Source: Bacillota bacterium (GTDB lineage Bacteria; Bacillota; Clostridia; Lachnospirales; CAG-274). From it: DNA of 64,000 nt. A program made the translations under genes and the position numbers. Location: positions 124,001 to 188,000 of the forward strand of contig JAFUAF010000010.1 of the NCBI GenBank assembly GCA_017460805.1, given 5' to 3'. The notes beneath the pieces are model-generated. The model made no database searches. It was given only the letters and a program-made list of their open reading frames with translations, and was not told the origin of the DNA. Below are positions 33,293 to 41,188 of the stretch, piece after piece (position 1 is the first letter of the stretch; the number at the start of each line of letters is the position of its first letter).

Positions 33293-34252
33293 ATGAATGA
33301 AGTTTTACAAAAATTAAGCGCAATCGGTATAGTTCCCGTTGTTGTTATCAACGATGTGGAAAAGGCTGTTCCTTTAGCAAAAGCACTTGTTAAGGGTGGT
33401 ATCCCCTGTGCAGAGGTTACATTCCGTACAGCAGCTGCCGAGGAATCTATCAGAAGAATGGCTCAGGAAGTACCCGAACTTATTGTAGGTGCAGGTACAG
33501 TTCTTACAAAGGAGCAGGCTGACAAGGCTATTGCAGCAGGTTCTAAGTTCCTTGTAAGCCCCGGTCTCGATCCCGAGCTTGTTGCATACTGCAACGAAAA
33601 AGGCTACCTCATCACACCCGGTACCTGCAACCCCAGCGACCTTAACCATGCTGTTAAGCTTGGTCTTGAAGTTGTTAAGTTCTTCCCCGCTGAAGCAGCA
33701 GGCGGCCTTAACATGATCAAGAGTATGGCAGCCGCTTACACAGGCCTTAAATTCATGCCTACAGGCGGTATCAACGCAAACAACCTTAACGATTACCTTT
33801 CCTACGAGAAGATCATCTGCTGCGGCGGCAGCTGGATGGTAAAGGGTTCTCTTATCGACGCAGGCGAATTTGACAAGATCGTTGACCTCTGTAAGGAAGC
33901 TGTTGCATCCATGCTTGGTTTCGAGTTCGCTCATGTCGGTATCAACACAGAGAACGAAGAAGCTGCTCTTGCAGTTGCAAACAAGTTCTCTTCACTGTTC
34001 AACTTCCCGATCAAGAACGGCAACTCTGCTGTATTCGCAGGCCCCGGTATTGAGGTAAGAAAGCAGATGTTCCTTGGCAAGAACGGTCATCTTGCTATCA
34101 GAACAAAGTATCTTGAAAGAGCTATCTGCTACCTTGAAGCAACAGGCGTTGAGTTCGATCACGACACAGCTGTTGTTAAGAACGGCAAGGTTACTTCCAT
34201 CTACCTTAAAGAGCAGATCGGCGACTTTGCAATACATCTTGTACAGGCTTAA
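33293..34252 (+). CDS. eda: KDPG/KHG aldolase fused to a VOC-like C-terminal domain, 319 aa
   Basis: Residues ~1-208 are a class I 2-keto-3-deoxy-6-phosphogluconate aldolase. Visible are the catalytic Glu in CAEVTFRTAAAEESI, AGTVLTKEQADKAIAAGSKF, the Schiff-base Lys region LEVVKFFPAE and TGGINANNLNDYLS. Residues ~210-319 (FAHVGINTENEEAA ... GHLAIRTKYLERAICYL ... GDFAIHLVQA) resemble a vicinal-oxygen-chelate (glyoxalase-like) domain. Ordinary Eda is ~210 residues, so this is a fusion. Codons are strongly biased (GTT, CTT, AAC, GGT), unlike most neighbours, which suggests high expression. The enzyme splits sugar-acid phosphates to pyruvate and a triose, fitting uronate (pectin) breakdown. Start at 33293 follows GAAGGGAG. 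Confidence 0.88.
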   Translation: MNEVLQKLSAIGIVPVVVINDVEKAVPLAKALVKGGIPCAEVTFRTAAAEESIRRMAQEVPELIVGAGTVLTKEQADKAIAAGSKFLVSPGLDPELVAYCNEKGYLITPGTCNPSDLNHAVKLGLEVVKFFPAEAAGGLNMIKSMAAAYTGLKFMPTGGINANNLNDYLSYEKIICCGGSWMVKGSLIDAGEFDKIVDLCKEAVASMLGFEFAHVGINTENEEAALAVANKFSSLFNFPIKNGNSAVFAGPGIEVRKQMFLGKNGHLAIRTKYLERAICYLEATGVEFDHDTAVVKNGKVTSIYLKEQIGDFAIHLVQA

Positions 34253-34261
34253 TTACAACAC

Positions 34262-34294
34262 AAAAACCGCGGCATAAAAACCGCGGTTTTTTTA
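34262..34294 (+). terminator. Terminator of the aldolase gene
   Basis: AAAACCGCGG/CCGCGGTTTT stem followed by a T-run. The next (minus) gene ends at 34292. Confidence 0.85.
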
Positions 34295-34696
34295 TATAAA
34301 CTGTATTTCCGAAAGCATGCGCATAAGTATCTGCGGTGCCATCGCGTTTATCATATCTATCGACAAAGTGCCTGTCTGCGCGCCGAATGAGCATACCATA
34401 TCCCACACATCATCGGGGCGGATATTATCCAGAAATTTATGTCCGTCGGCCGTCAGGCGCATTATATAAAGATAATCCAGCTCGTCGCTCGATGTCTGGA
34501 ACCTGCCCATTATAAGCCCCGCTTCAATGGCTATCATAGCCGCATAGGTTATCTCCTTCGGCTCGTAATACCTTAAAGCGGGAATGTCCAGCAGATCGCT
34601 GTGCCACAGTTCCGTTATATTAAGGTCGTTGTCAATATACTCATGTGCTTCTACTGCGAGCATCACATCCCGCAGACAGTTGTAATTTATCCTCAT
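34292..34696 (-). CDS. DUF2513-like protein, 134 aa
   Basis: Small, probably winged-helix-like protein: INYNCLRDVMLAVEAHEYI at the N-terminus, YYEPKEITYAAMIAIEAGLI, LTADGHKFLDNIRPDDVWD and a hydrophobic C-terminal helix. From memory this is the DUF2513 pattern seen in phages and Firmicute genomes. The function is unknown. Start preceded by GGGAGAAAATT. There is no other phage gene nearby, so no prophage is implied. Confidence 0.65.
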   Translation of the reverse strand: MRINYNCLRDVMLAVEAHEYIDNDLNITELWHSDLLDIPALRYYEPKEITYAAMIAIEAGLIMGRFQTSSDELDYLYIMRLTADGHKFLDNIRPDDVWDMVCSFGAQTGTLSIDMINAMAPQILMRMLSEIQFI

Positions 34697-34713
34697 AATT
34701 TTCTCCCGTAATT

Positions 34714-34739
34714 AAAAATGCCCCGTTTTTCACGAGGCA
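34714..34739 (-). terminator. Terminator of the transglutaminase-like gene
   Basis: TGCCTCGT/ACGGGGCA stem with a G-U pair, followed by five T on the minus strand. Confidence 0.7.
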
Positions 34740-34749
34740 AATTTATTTT

Positions 34750-35499
34750 TTATCCCATTGTATCGTATTTTGTATCGGTGCACATTACTTTACTTGGTGT
34801 TGTCCAGTTAAAGTGACCCGACATACCCATAATTTTATCGCTTTTAAGGAAATTGGCATATGTTATACCACTGCCGCCGATCGGATCGTCCCATGTAAGG
34901 TCGATATTGTACCAGTTGCCATCTATTTGCACTACACACCACTCATGCTGCATATCACTGCTTATTGCAACTTCACAGGGGATGCCAAGTTTTACCATAG
35001 CAGCCTTGAACATACCCGTATAACCTGTGCAGACACCCTTTTTGCCGATAAGCATTTCATAAGGTGTAAGAGCCGTCCCGCTCTGGTCGTACTCATAATT
35101 GCTGACAATATAATCATGCACTGCCTTCACCTTGTCATAAGATGTCTGGCCGAGAATACCTGCCATTTTGTTTATTTCCGCATCAAAAGCCGCTTTCTGA
35201 CCTGCAATGTCATTTGTGTTGTAACTGCATACGATAGCAGTACACATTCCCGTACTTTTATCATACATACAGTCAACATGATTTTTTACATAAAACAAAT
35301 CGGGATTCTGTGCAACAACATCAAGATATTTGTCCATAGCTGCCTGCGGTGTAAGGTTAAACGCAGAAACATCGATCTGTGTACCCGCATTTCTGAGTGT
35401 ATCAACTATCTTATCTTCAAGCGGTCCCGCAAATACAGAAGTTGTCATAAGCAGTACGCCTATACCTGTCAATAAAGTTTTTAAAAATGTCTTTTTCAT
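34750..35499 (-). CDS. Secreted transglutaminase-like cysteine protein, 249 aa (c-di-GMP riboswitch-controlled)
   Basis: Signal peptide at residues 1-24. A helical N-terminal region is followed by a transglutaminase-like (papain-fold) domain: VKAVHDYIVSNYEYDQ, the catalytic Cys in GKKGVCTGYTGMFKAAM, His in MQHEWCVVQIDGNWYNID and Asp in DLTWDD, so the Cys-His-Asp triad is intact. It may act as a cell-wall or surface peptidase or transpeptidase. The 5' leader contains a complete c-di-GMP-I riboswitch and terminator (35577-35720), so expression should respond to c-di-GMP. The GGDEF-EAL gene lies directly upstream. Confidence 0.85.
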   Translation of the reverse strand: MKKTFLKTLLTGIGVLLMTTSVFAGPLEDKIVDTLRNAGTQIDVSAFNLTPQAAMDKYLDVVAQNPDLFYVKNHVDCMYDKSTGMCTAIVCSYNTNDIAGQKAAFDAEINKMAGILGQTSYDKVKAVHDYIVSNYEYDQSGTALTPYEMLIGKKGVCTGYTGMFKAAMVKLGIPCEVAISSDMQHEWCVVQIDGNWYNIDLTWDDPIGGSGITYANFLKSDKIMGMSGHFNWTTPSKVMCTDTKYDTMG

Positions 35500-35576
35500 A
35501 ATAAAACGCCGTCCTTTCGGTTACATTTAGTTTATGTTAAACTAACTAATGGAGGAAGCGCTTGTCTATGAGTAAT

Positions 35577-35605
35577 AAAAAAAGCCGATATATTTATATA
35601 CCGAC
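35577..35605 (-). terminator. Riboswitch expression-platform terminator
   Basis: Minus strand GTCGGTATAT/ATATATCGGC hairpin (one G-U pair) followed by seven T, 45 bases after the aptamer and 78 bases before the transglutaminase-like start. Confidence 0.8.
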
Positions 35606-35650
35606 AAACTCTAAAGACTGAAAGCTGAACCTATACTGCACAAAAAGCAG

Positions 35651-35720
35651 GCAACCGGCTGTCGTAGTATAAAACCTTAGACCCTTGGCTTTGCGTCCTT
35701 ATCTTTCAATAAGTTTGCCC
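35651..35720 (-). ncRNA. c-di-GMP-I (GEMM-I) riboswitch upstream of the secreted transglutaminase-like gene
   Basis: Minus-strand core GGGCAAAC, ATTGAAAGATAA, GGACGCAAAGCC, GGGTCTAAGG and CAGCCGGTTGC. It is nearly identical to the orphan copy at 17563-17640 except in the variable stem. With its terminator it fills most of the 35500-35907 gap. I could not decide the ON/OFF direction by eye. Confidence 0.93.
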
Positions 35721-35865
35721 ATTATTTAGTTGTGTCCATTTCTTTACAATCACATTTTAGCAAAAGTACGATAAAAAATCAATACGTAATTTTATACAAA
35801 TTTTACCTCTTTTAGTGCCTTCAAACACCGCTTTTTTCATCATTATTAATAATTTTTTAATAACA

Positions 35866-35902
35866 AGAAAAAACTGCCGCGCCAAAACACGGCGCGGCAG
35901 TT
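35866..35902 (-). terminator. Terminator of the GGDEF-EAL gene
   Basis: AACTGCCGCGCC/GGCGCGGCAGTT, a perfect 12-bp stem, followed by T6 on the minus strand. Confidence 0.85.
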
Positions 35903-35907
35903 TGATA

Positions 35908-37575
35908 TTATGCGGTTTTTAAAAGTTCGTCCACAGCCTCTATGTCCATAGGCCGTCCCCAGATAAAGCCCTGTATAAAATCGCAGTTTAACATTCTTAG
36001 CTTATTCAGCTGATCTTCGTACTCAACACCCTCGGATATGACCTCAAAGTGCATAAGATGACCCATTGAGATTATAGCCGCAACAAAGTCCGTCAGGTCG
36101 TCTTTTTGCAGGCCGTCAACAAAGGCTTTGTCGATTTTGAGCAGGTCGATAGGCAGCTTGGAAAGATAACTCAAAGAAGCATAGCCCGTGCCGAAATCGT
36201 CAAGCGCAAGCTGTATACCCATCATTTTGACCCTGTTAAGCGTTTCTATAGCCGAGTCGAGCGAGGTAATAAACACGGACTCCGTTATCTCCAGTTCAAG
36301 ATTGCGTGCAGGGAAACCCGTTTCCATAACAGCATTTTCAACATCACTCAAAAAGCTGTTTTTGGACAGATGCACCGCCGAAATATTGACAGAGAGCATA
36401 AGATCCTTGTTATATTTTTCAAGCATGGGCTTGAATGTACGCATTGCCTTTTTAAGCACATAGCAGTCTATGGCGGTTATCATGCCGTTTTTCTCCGCAA
36501 GCGGGATAAACAAGCCGGGACTGATGGGTTTGCCCTCCTCATCATTAAGGCGGAGCAAAGTTTCAAAACCGCGAAGCTTTTTGTCGTTGGTATCGTACTG
36601 CGGCTGGAAAACAAGGTTAAAACCGTCTTCGGCAAGTGCCTTGCGCATAAGTTTTTCTATATTTGCGCTGCGCTCCACATTCTCGGTCATACTTTTTTCA
36701 TACATTCTGATATTGCTGTCGCCCGTCACACGCGAAAGCTGCATCGCAATATCCGCATAGCGCACCAGTTCCTCCCCGTCTTTGGAGTGGATAGGATAAA
36801 GCGCTATACCAAAGCTTGCGCTGATAAAAACGCTCTGATCCTGAATGGTTATCTTGTTGTTAAGAGCCTGCGAAAACTTCGCAATATGCGCTATCAGCGA
36901 ATCGTTATCGCCGTATTTTGTCACTATAAGTGCAAATTCGTCACCGCTCAGCCTTGAAATAAAGTCGTTTTCGTTCATTACACGCTTCCAGCGTGTAACA
37001 GCCTCACTCAAAACCATGTCACCATACTCATGTCCCGCGGTCTCGTTGATACTTGTAAACTTGTTAAAATCAATGTAAACAAGCGCAAATTGCTCGTCCT
37101 GTTTTGTCAGTTTATCAAGCATCTCGTTAAAAGCCCGTCTGTTTGGCGTATTGGTAAGGTTGTCCGTATATGCTATTTTATGAAGTTCCCTCTCTTTGCG
37201 TTCTATGGTCGTTATGTGCTTATATACGATATGCGAAATAACAAACATAAATGCCACAGAAAGGACAGCAGGCAAAAACAATACCGTATCTCCCGTCATT
37301 CCAAGTCCCATGACAACAACGCTCAAATGCAGCACAAATAAAATTTTTGCCGTCATATAAGCGGGTTCGCGAAGCGCCACTATATTTACAAGAGTAATCA
37401 CAGTGAGTGTCATTGTCAGCATCATGCCCAAATCTGACGGAGAAAAAAATCCTTTGCCAAATTTTACATTAACATCCATAATATGAATGGATGACATGAT
37501 TCCTATCATTAACACATATGCAAAAATAAACGCCACAAGATGAGGGGTGAGTCTGTCGTTGTTATTATTTTTCAT
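35908..37575 (-). CDS. Membrane GGDEF-EAL protein (c-di-GMP turnover), 555 aa
   Basis: About five to six transmembrane helices (residues ~10-125) precede a GGDEF domain with active-site RLSGDEFALIV. The position usually occupied by an RxxD inhibitory site reads NEND, so product inhibition is probably absent. The EAL domain has FETLLR (Thr in the ExL motif), SVNISAVHL, ELEITESVF, LDDFGTGYASL, LLKIDKAFV and ISEGVEYEDQL, so catalytic residues for phosphodiesterase activity are present. Net activity could be synthesis or breakdown. I chose ATG at 37575; the GTG nine bases upstream is too close to AAGGAGA. It sits next to a c-di-GMP riboswitch gene. Confidence 0.9.
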   Translation of the reverse strand: MKNNNNDRLTPHLVAFIFAYVLMIGIMSSIHIMDVNVKFGKGFFSPSDLGMMLTMTLTVITLVNIVALREPAYMTAKILFVLHLSVVVMGLGMTGDTVLFLPAVLSVAFMFVISHIVYKHITTIERKERELHKIAYTDNLTNTPNRRAFNEMLDKLTKQDEQFALVYIDFNKFTSINETAGHEYGDMVLSEAVTRWKRVMNENDFISRLSGDEFALIVTKYGDNDSLIAHIAKFSQALNNKITIQDQSVFISASFGIALYPIHSKDGEELVRYADIAMQLSRVTGDSNIRMYEKSMTENVERSANIEKLMRKALAEDGFNLVFQPQYDTNDKKLRGFETLLRLNDEEGKPISPGLFIPLAEKNGMITAIDCYVLKKAMRTFKPMLEKYNKDLMLSVNISAVHLSKNSFLSDVENAVMETGFPARNLELEITESVFITSLDSAIETLNRVKMMGIQLALDDFGTGYASLSYLSKLPIDLLKIDKAFVDGLQKDDLTDFVAAIISMGHLMHFEVISEGVEYEDQLNKLRMLNCDFIQGFIWGRPMDIEAVDELLKTA

Positions 37576-37710
37576 AGCAGACACTCTCCTTATATTACAA
37601 AAGTGTGCATAAACCGTTAATTATATATTACAATATCATTATAGCATATCCTTTTTTTATTTGCAAGTATTTTATGAAAAAAATTTGTATTTTATGAATA
37701 AAATGTAAAC

Positions 37711-37742
37711 AAAAATTTCCCGACTGCAACTACAGTCGGGAA
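37711..37742 (-). terminator. Terminator of thiC
   Basis: TTCCCGACTG/CAGTCGGGAA stem followed by a T-rich tract on the minus strand. Confidence 0.8.
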
Positions 37743-37750
37743 TATTCCTA

Positions 37751-39055
37751 TCAAAGTATGTCTACGTGCTCGTTGTTGAGTGCCTTGTTCATGCTTCTTA
37801 CGGCGCAGAACTTGCCGCACATGGAACAGGTATCGTCAAACTCTGGCGCACGGTCTTTTCGTATGCTCTTTGCATACTCGGGGTCAAGCGCACACTCCCA
37901 TTGTGCCTCCCAGTCAAGTTTGCGTCTTGCATCCGCCATTTTATTGTCGATATCCGTCGCGTGTGGGATATGTTTTGCAATATCGGCCGCATGAGCCGCT
38001 ATCTTGCTCGCTATTATACCCTGCTTAACATCATCGAGGTTAGGAAGAGCAAGATGCTCGGCGGGGGTCACATAGCAAAGGAAAGCCGCGCCCGACATGG
38101 CCGCAACAGCACCGCCGATAGCACTTGTGATATGGTCGTAGCCGGGTGCAATATCCGTTACGATAGGTCCTAAAACATAGAAAGGTGCGCCCATACAGAT
38201 AGTCTGCTGTATCTTCATATTTGCTTCTACCTGGTCGAGCGGCACATGACCGGGACCCTCCACCATTACCTGGACATTTTTAGCCCATGCACGTTTTGTC
38301 AGCTCGCCAAGTCTTACAAGCTCCTCTATCTGACATACATCGCCCGCATCGGCTATACAGCCGGGACGGCAGGCATCACCGAGAGAGATAGTCACATCAT
38401 ACTCGTGGCAGATATCGAGTATCTCGTCATAGTATTCGTAGAAAGGATTTTCCTCGCCCGTCATGCACATCCACGCAAACACGAGAGAACCGCCGCGGGA
38501 AACGATATTCATTTTTCTTTTGTGCTTTTTTATCTGGTCAATGGTCTTGCGTGTGATACCGCAGTGAAGCGTAACAAAATCCACACCGTCCTGTGCGTGA
38601 AGACGTACAACGTCAATAAAATCCTTTGCCGTAAGGGTATCGAGGTCACGTCTGTAATGAATAACGCTGTCATATACGGGTACTGTGCCTATCATCGCAG
38701 GGCACTCGCTTGTAAGCTTGCGGCGGAAGCCCGTTGTATCGCCGTGTGAAGAAAGATCCATAATGGCCTCTGCTCCCATATTTACGGCCGCCATTACCTT
38801 TTCCATTTCCTCGTCGTAATTTTTGACATCACGCGAAACACCTAAATTTACATTTATTTTCGTCCTTAACATACTGCCTATGCCGTTGGGATCTATGCAC
38901 TTGTGGTTGCGGTTGGCGCAGATAGCCACCTTGCCCTCGGCACACATCTGACGTATAAACTCGGGGTCACGGTATTCTTTTTTTGCCACCGCCTCCATTT
39001 CGGGCGTGATTATGCCCATTTTTGCGGCTTCCATCTGTGTCTTGTACTCTGCCAT
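37751..39055 (-). CDS. thiC: Phosphomethylpyrimidine synthase ThiC, 434 aa
   Basis: Radical-SAM enzyme that makes the HMP-P pyrimidine of thiamine from AIR. Motifs are [26 protein letters not shown] near the N-terminus, [49 protein letters not shown] and the C-terminal cluster [11 protein letters not shown]. Length is normal for the bacterial enzyme without the N-terminal extension. The start has AAGGAGGAAAAACA. A TPP riboswitch precedes it. It is monocistronic here; other thi genes are absent. Confidence 0.97.
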   Translation of the reverse strand: MAEYKTQMEAAKMGIITPEMEAVAKKEYRDPEFIRQMCAEGKVAICANRNHKCIDPNGIGSMLRTKINVNLGVSRDVKNYDEEMEKVMAAVNMGAEAIMDLSSHGDTTGFRRKLTSECPAMIGTVPVYDSVIHYRRDLDTLTAKDFIDVVRLHAQDGVDFVTLHCGITRKTIDQIKKHKRKMNIVSRGGSLVFAWMCMTGEENPFYEYYDEILDICHEYDVTISLGDACRPGCIADAGDVCQIEELVRLGELTKRAWAKNVQVMVEGPGHVPLDQVEANMKIQQTICMGAPFYVLGPIVTDIAPGYDHITSAIGGAVAAMSGAAFLCYVTPAEHLALPNLDDVKQGIIASKIAAHAADIAKHIPHATDIDNKMADARRKLDWEAQWECALDPEYAKSIRKDRAPEFDDTCSMCGKFCAVRSMNKALNNEHVDIL

Positions 39056-39077
39056 TGTTTTTCCTCCTTAATAATAA

Positions 39078-39105
39078 AAAACTCCGATAAAAATATCGGA
39101 GTTGA
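39078..39105 (-). terminator. Terminator of the thiC TPP riboswitch
   Basis: Minus-strand AACTCCGATA/TATCGGAGTT stem, TTTT loop and T-run, placed between the aptamer and the thiC ribosome-binding site. Confidence 0.85.
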
Positions 39106-39124
39106 TCGTAATAATGCGTAAAAT

Positions 39125-39460
39125 ATACTTCCTACGTTGGCATTACCCAAATCAGGTGTGCATTTTCTTATTATTCAAAGATAAAATTTATACAGCGTCC
39201 CGCAGGGTAAATTTTTAGCGTATGTAGGGAATTTGCCACAGGCAAAACCCGTTAGCGGCAGAAGCGGACTTTCCGCAGGAACGGCCGCGTATGCAAAAAT
39301 TTAAGCGTATAAATTTTATCTTCCCCGGCAAGAAAATGCACGTATGCCGTTTCTTGACTCAAAGCCGAATTTATACAGCGTCCCGCATGATAAAACAAAA
39401 GAAAATGCAAGGGTCGATGTTTAAACATCCTCTCAGCCTGTCACACAAGCTCCCCCGATA
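39125..39460 (-). ncRNA. TPP (THI-box) riboswitch with an unusually large insertion
   Basis: The minus strand carries the conserved THI-box blocks in order: CGGGGGAGC, GGCTGAGAG, a short hairpin, GACCCTT (39415-39409), then ACCTGATTTGGG, TAATGCCAACGTAGGAAG (39151 downwards). In ordinary sequences GACCCTT and ACCTGAT are separated by one to a few bases; here 251 bases (39158-39408) intervene. The insert has a 20-bp direct repeat and long inverted repeats and is bounded by TGCATTTTCTT/AAGAAAATGCA pairing. The aptamer core is otherwise intact, so it may still fold. Confidence 0.93.
39185..39387. repeat. 20-bp direct repeat pair inside the TPP riboswitch insertion
   Basis: AATTTATACAGCGTCCCGCA occurs at 39185-39204 and at 39368-39387 in the same orientation. 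Between them are nested inverted repeats, including 39178-39194 with 39307-39323, and short palindromes such as TTTGCC-ACA-GGCAAA and GCGGA-CTT-TCCGC. Confidence 0.85.
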
Positions 39461-39467
39461 TACATAG

Positions 39468-39497
39468 AGTATAACACATATCGGGGGATCAAGTCAA
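39468..39497 (-). promoter_or_regulatory. Promoter of the thiC riboswitch transcript
   Basis: Minus-strand TTGACT (39497-39492), 18-nt spacer, TATACT (39473-39468). An 11-bp inverted repeat (TCCCCCGATAT at 39451-39461, ATATCGGGGGA at 39478-39488) straddles the -10 region. It could be the terminator of the upstream gene without a T-run, or an operator. Confidence 0.65.
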
Positions 39498-39503
39498 TAC
39501 ATT

Positions 39504-41003
39504 TTATAACGCAGAATTATTTTGAGTATTGTTGTCTGCATCAAAATCGGGTCTCTGGCCTTTATGTCCGCCGTGGCCGCCCATTCCGCCAAAGTCTGGG
39601 CGTTCGCCGTTAAATTCGGGCATTTCTCCGCTGCCGAAGTCGGGGCGTTCGCCGTTGAATTCGGGCATTTCGCCATTCTGACCGCCGAAATTACCCTGAC
39701 CGCCGAAGCCGCCCATTCCGTCGCGGCCGCCGCCCATCATCATGGGCTGCGGTATCTCGCTTACCTGTTCGCCGTTTATTATGATAGTACCGCCGTTGAA
39801 CTCGGCCTTGCCGTCATAGTCAAACGAAGATGTCTGTGCTGTTACATCTATCTTGCCGCCGTTTACGATAATATCGCCGTTTGCGTCTACCGCATCGGTA
39901 TCGCCTCTGCCCATAACAATAGTCGTTGTACCGCCGTTGAATTCTACCTTAGGTGTGCCGTAGGACTTGCTCTTCGTAGAAGCATTGATACCGTCGTCCG
40001 ATGCGCTTATATTGATAGTGCCGTCATTTATCTGTACAAAAGTTGCTTCTATACCCTCTGCGGAAGTGATATTGTATGTGCCTCCGTCTATCTGAACATA
40101 AGTCGTGCCCTGTATACCGTCACTTGCGGCATTTATATCAAAGCTGCCGCCCGAGATATAGATAAAGCCCTTTGTATCGTCGTCGCTGTCCTCGCTGTGG
40201 AAAGCGTCTTTCTGAGTATTTACCTTGAATGTACCGTCACTTATCCCGATAGAATCCTTAGCTTCAAAAGCATCCTTTGCGCAGGTCACATTGTATGTGC
40301 CGCCCGTCACTTTCAGATCGTCCTTGCCCGTAACACCGTTGCCCTGTGTACTTGTGATATTAAGTGTGCCCGTGCCGTTCAGTACAAGGTCATCCTTTGA
40401 ATATATAACAGCATCCGTATTTGTATCGCCGTCAGCCTTGAAAGTACCCGTTACGGAAAGTGTATTGCTGCCCTGTAAGGTCACAAAGCATTTATCCGCC
40501 GAAACCACATAAATTGCGGGAAAATCGTCATTTATGATGTTCACGCCGTCAAGTACAAGCTGAACTTTTGCATCCTTGGATGCTTCAACTTTTATTGTTG
40601 CGTTTTTGGCCGTACCGCTTATCACATAAACGCCCTCTTCCGTTACGGAAAGAGTTTTGCCGTCGGAAACGGTAAGTGTTTTTGCGGATGAAGTGTCTGC
40701 GGTCTGTTTAAGGTCTCTGTCACTGAAAAGCTCGGATGTATCTGCTGCTGCCGATGTATTTGCCGCTGTGTTTTCCGTGCTGCCAACCGAATTTTTGGCG
40801 GTTGAATAAGTATTGGCCGACGGAGAAATATTTGCTGTTGTTATCTCGCCCGTCATTCCCTCTGTCGATACCGAAACTGCGCTGTTTCCCACAGAAGCGG
40901 TTTGGTCTGTACTGTCAGAGACCATTGCCGTCTTGCCCGAGCAGCCCGCTGCAAGTGCACAAATACTGATTATTGCCGTAAATTTATATATCTTCTTTTT
41001 CAT
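39504..41003 (-). CDS. Carbohydrate-binding (Cthe_2159-like) lipoprotein, 499 aa
   Basis: Lipoprotein signal with ICALAAGCSG lipobox (Cys ~21), then a Ser/Thr-rich spacer to ~90. Residues ~100-410 are repetitive beta-helix sequence with many VSGGT/NGGT turns (ISGGSFDINAASDGIQG, INDGTINISASDDGINAS, VNGGKIDVTAQTSSFDYDG). This is the architecture of the Ca-binding, polysaccharide-binding Cthe_2159 family, which binds pectic acid and cellulose. The C-terminal ~85 residues are Gly/Met/Asn/Asp-rich with repeated EMPEFNGERPDFG units and a GGHGGHKG patch. It is surface-exposed and consistent with pectin attachment. Start preceded by AAAGGAAGTAATCGAA. Confidence 0.82.
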   Translation of the reverse strand: MKKKIYKFTAIISICALAAGCSGKTAMVSDSTDQTASVGNSAVSVSTEGMTGEITTANISPSANTYSTAKNSVGSTENTAANTSAAADTSELFSDRDLKQTADTSSAKTLTVSDGKTLSVTEEGVYVISGTAKNATIKVEASKDAKVQLVLDGVNIINDDFPAIYVVSADKCFVTLQGSNTLSVTGTFKADGDTNTDAVIYSKDDLVLNGTGTLNITSTQGNGVTGKDDLKVTGGTYNVTCAKDAFEAKDSIGISDGTFKVNTQKDAFHSEDSDDDTKGFIYISGGSFDINAASDGIQGTTYVQIDGGTYNITSAEGIEATFVQINDGTINISASDDGINASTKSKSYGTPKVEFNGGTTTIVMGRGDTDAVDANGDIIVNGGKIDVTAQTSSFDYDGKAEFNGGTIIINGEQVSEIPQPMMMGGGRDGMGGFGGQGNFGGQNGEMPEFNGERPDFGSGEMPEFNGERPDFGGMGGHGGHKGQRPDFDADNNTQNNSAL

Positions 41004-41116
41004 TTCGATTACTTCCTTTCTGATATCGTCTTATCTTTATTTCACTTGCCATTATAAAACGGATATTTTAAAAAGTCCTTAATCTAAAATTAGAATTGCA
41101 TTAATAATCTAATAAA

Positions 41117-41180
41117 AATAACGGGCGGTTTTTACCCGTTAAAAAACGGAGCCGATGCACCTTTTCGGTACATCGGCTCT
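41117..41180 (-). terminator. Tandem hairpins after the HD-GYP gene
   Basis: The first hairpin (AGCCGATG/CATCGGCT, 41151-41178) is followed on the minus strand by T6. The second (AACGGG/CCCGTT, 41121-41141) is followed by another T-rich run. Confidence 0.75.
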
Positions 41181-41188
41181 GTCGGTTA

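Noticed and set aside
34292..34696. Prophage remnant, suggested by the DUF2513-like gene
   Set aside because: No integrase, structural genes or attachment repeats nearby; the family also occurs outside phages.
36106..36957. 283-codon open frame on the plus strand
   Set aside because: Antisense to the GGDEF-EAL gene, whose motifs are intact; no ribosome-binding site.
39451..39488. 11-bp inverted repeat around the thiC promoter as a repressor operator
   Set aside because: It can equally be a weak terminator of the upstream lipoprotein gene or part of the aptamer's 5' helix; no matching known operator.
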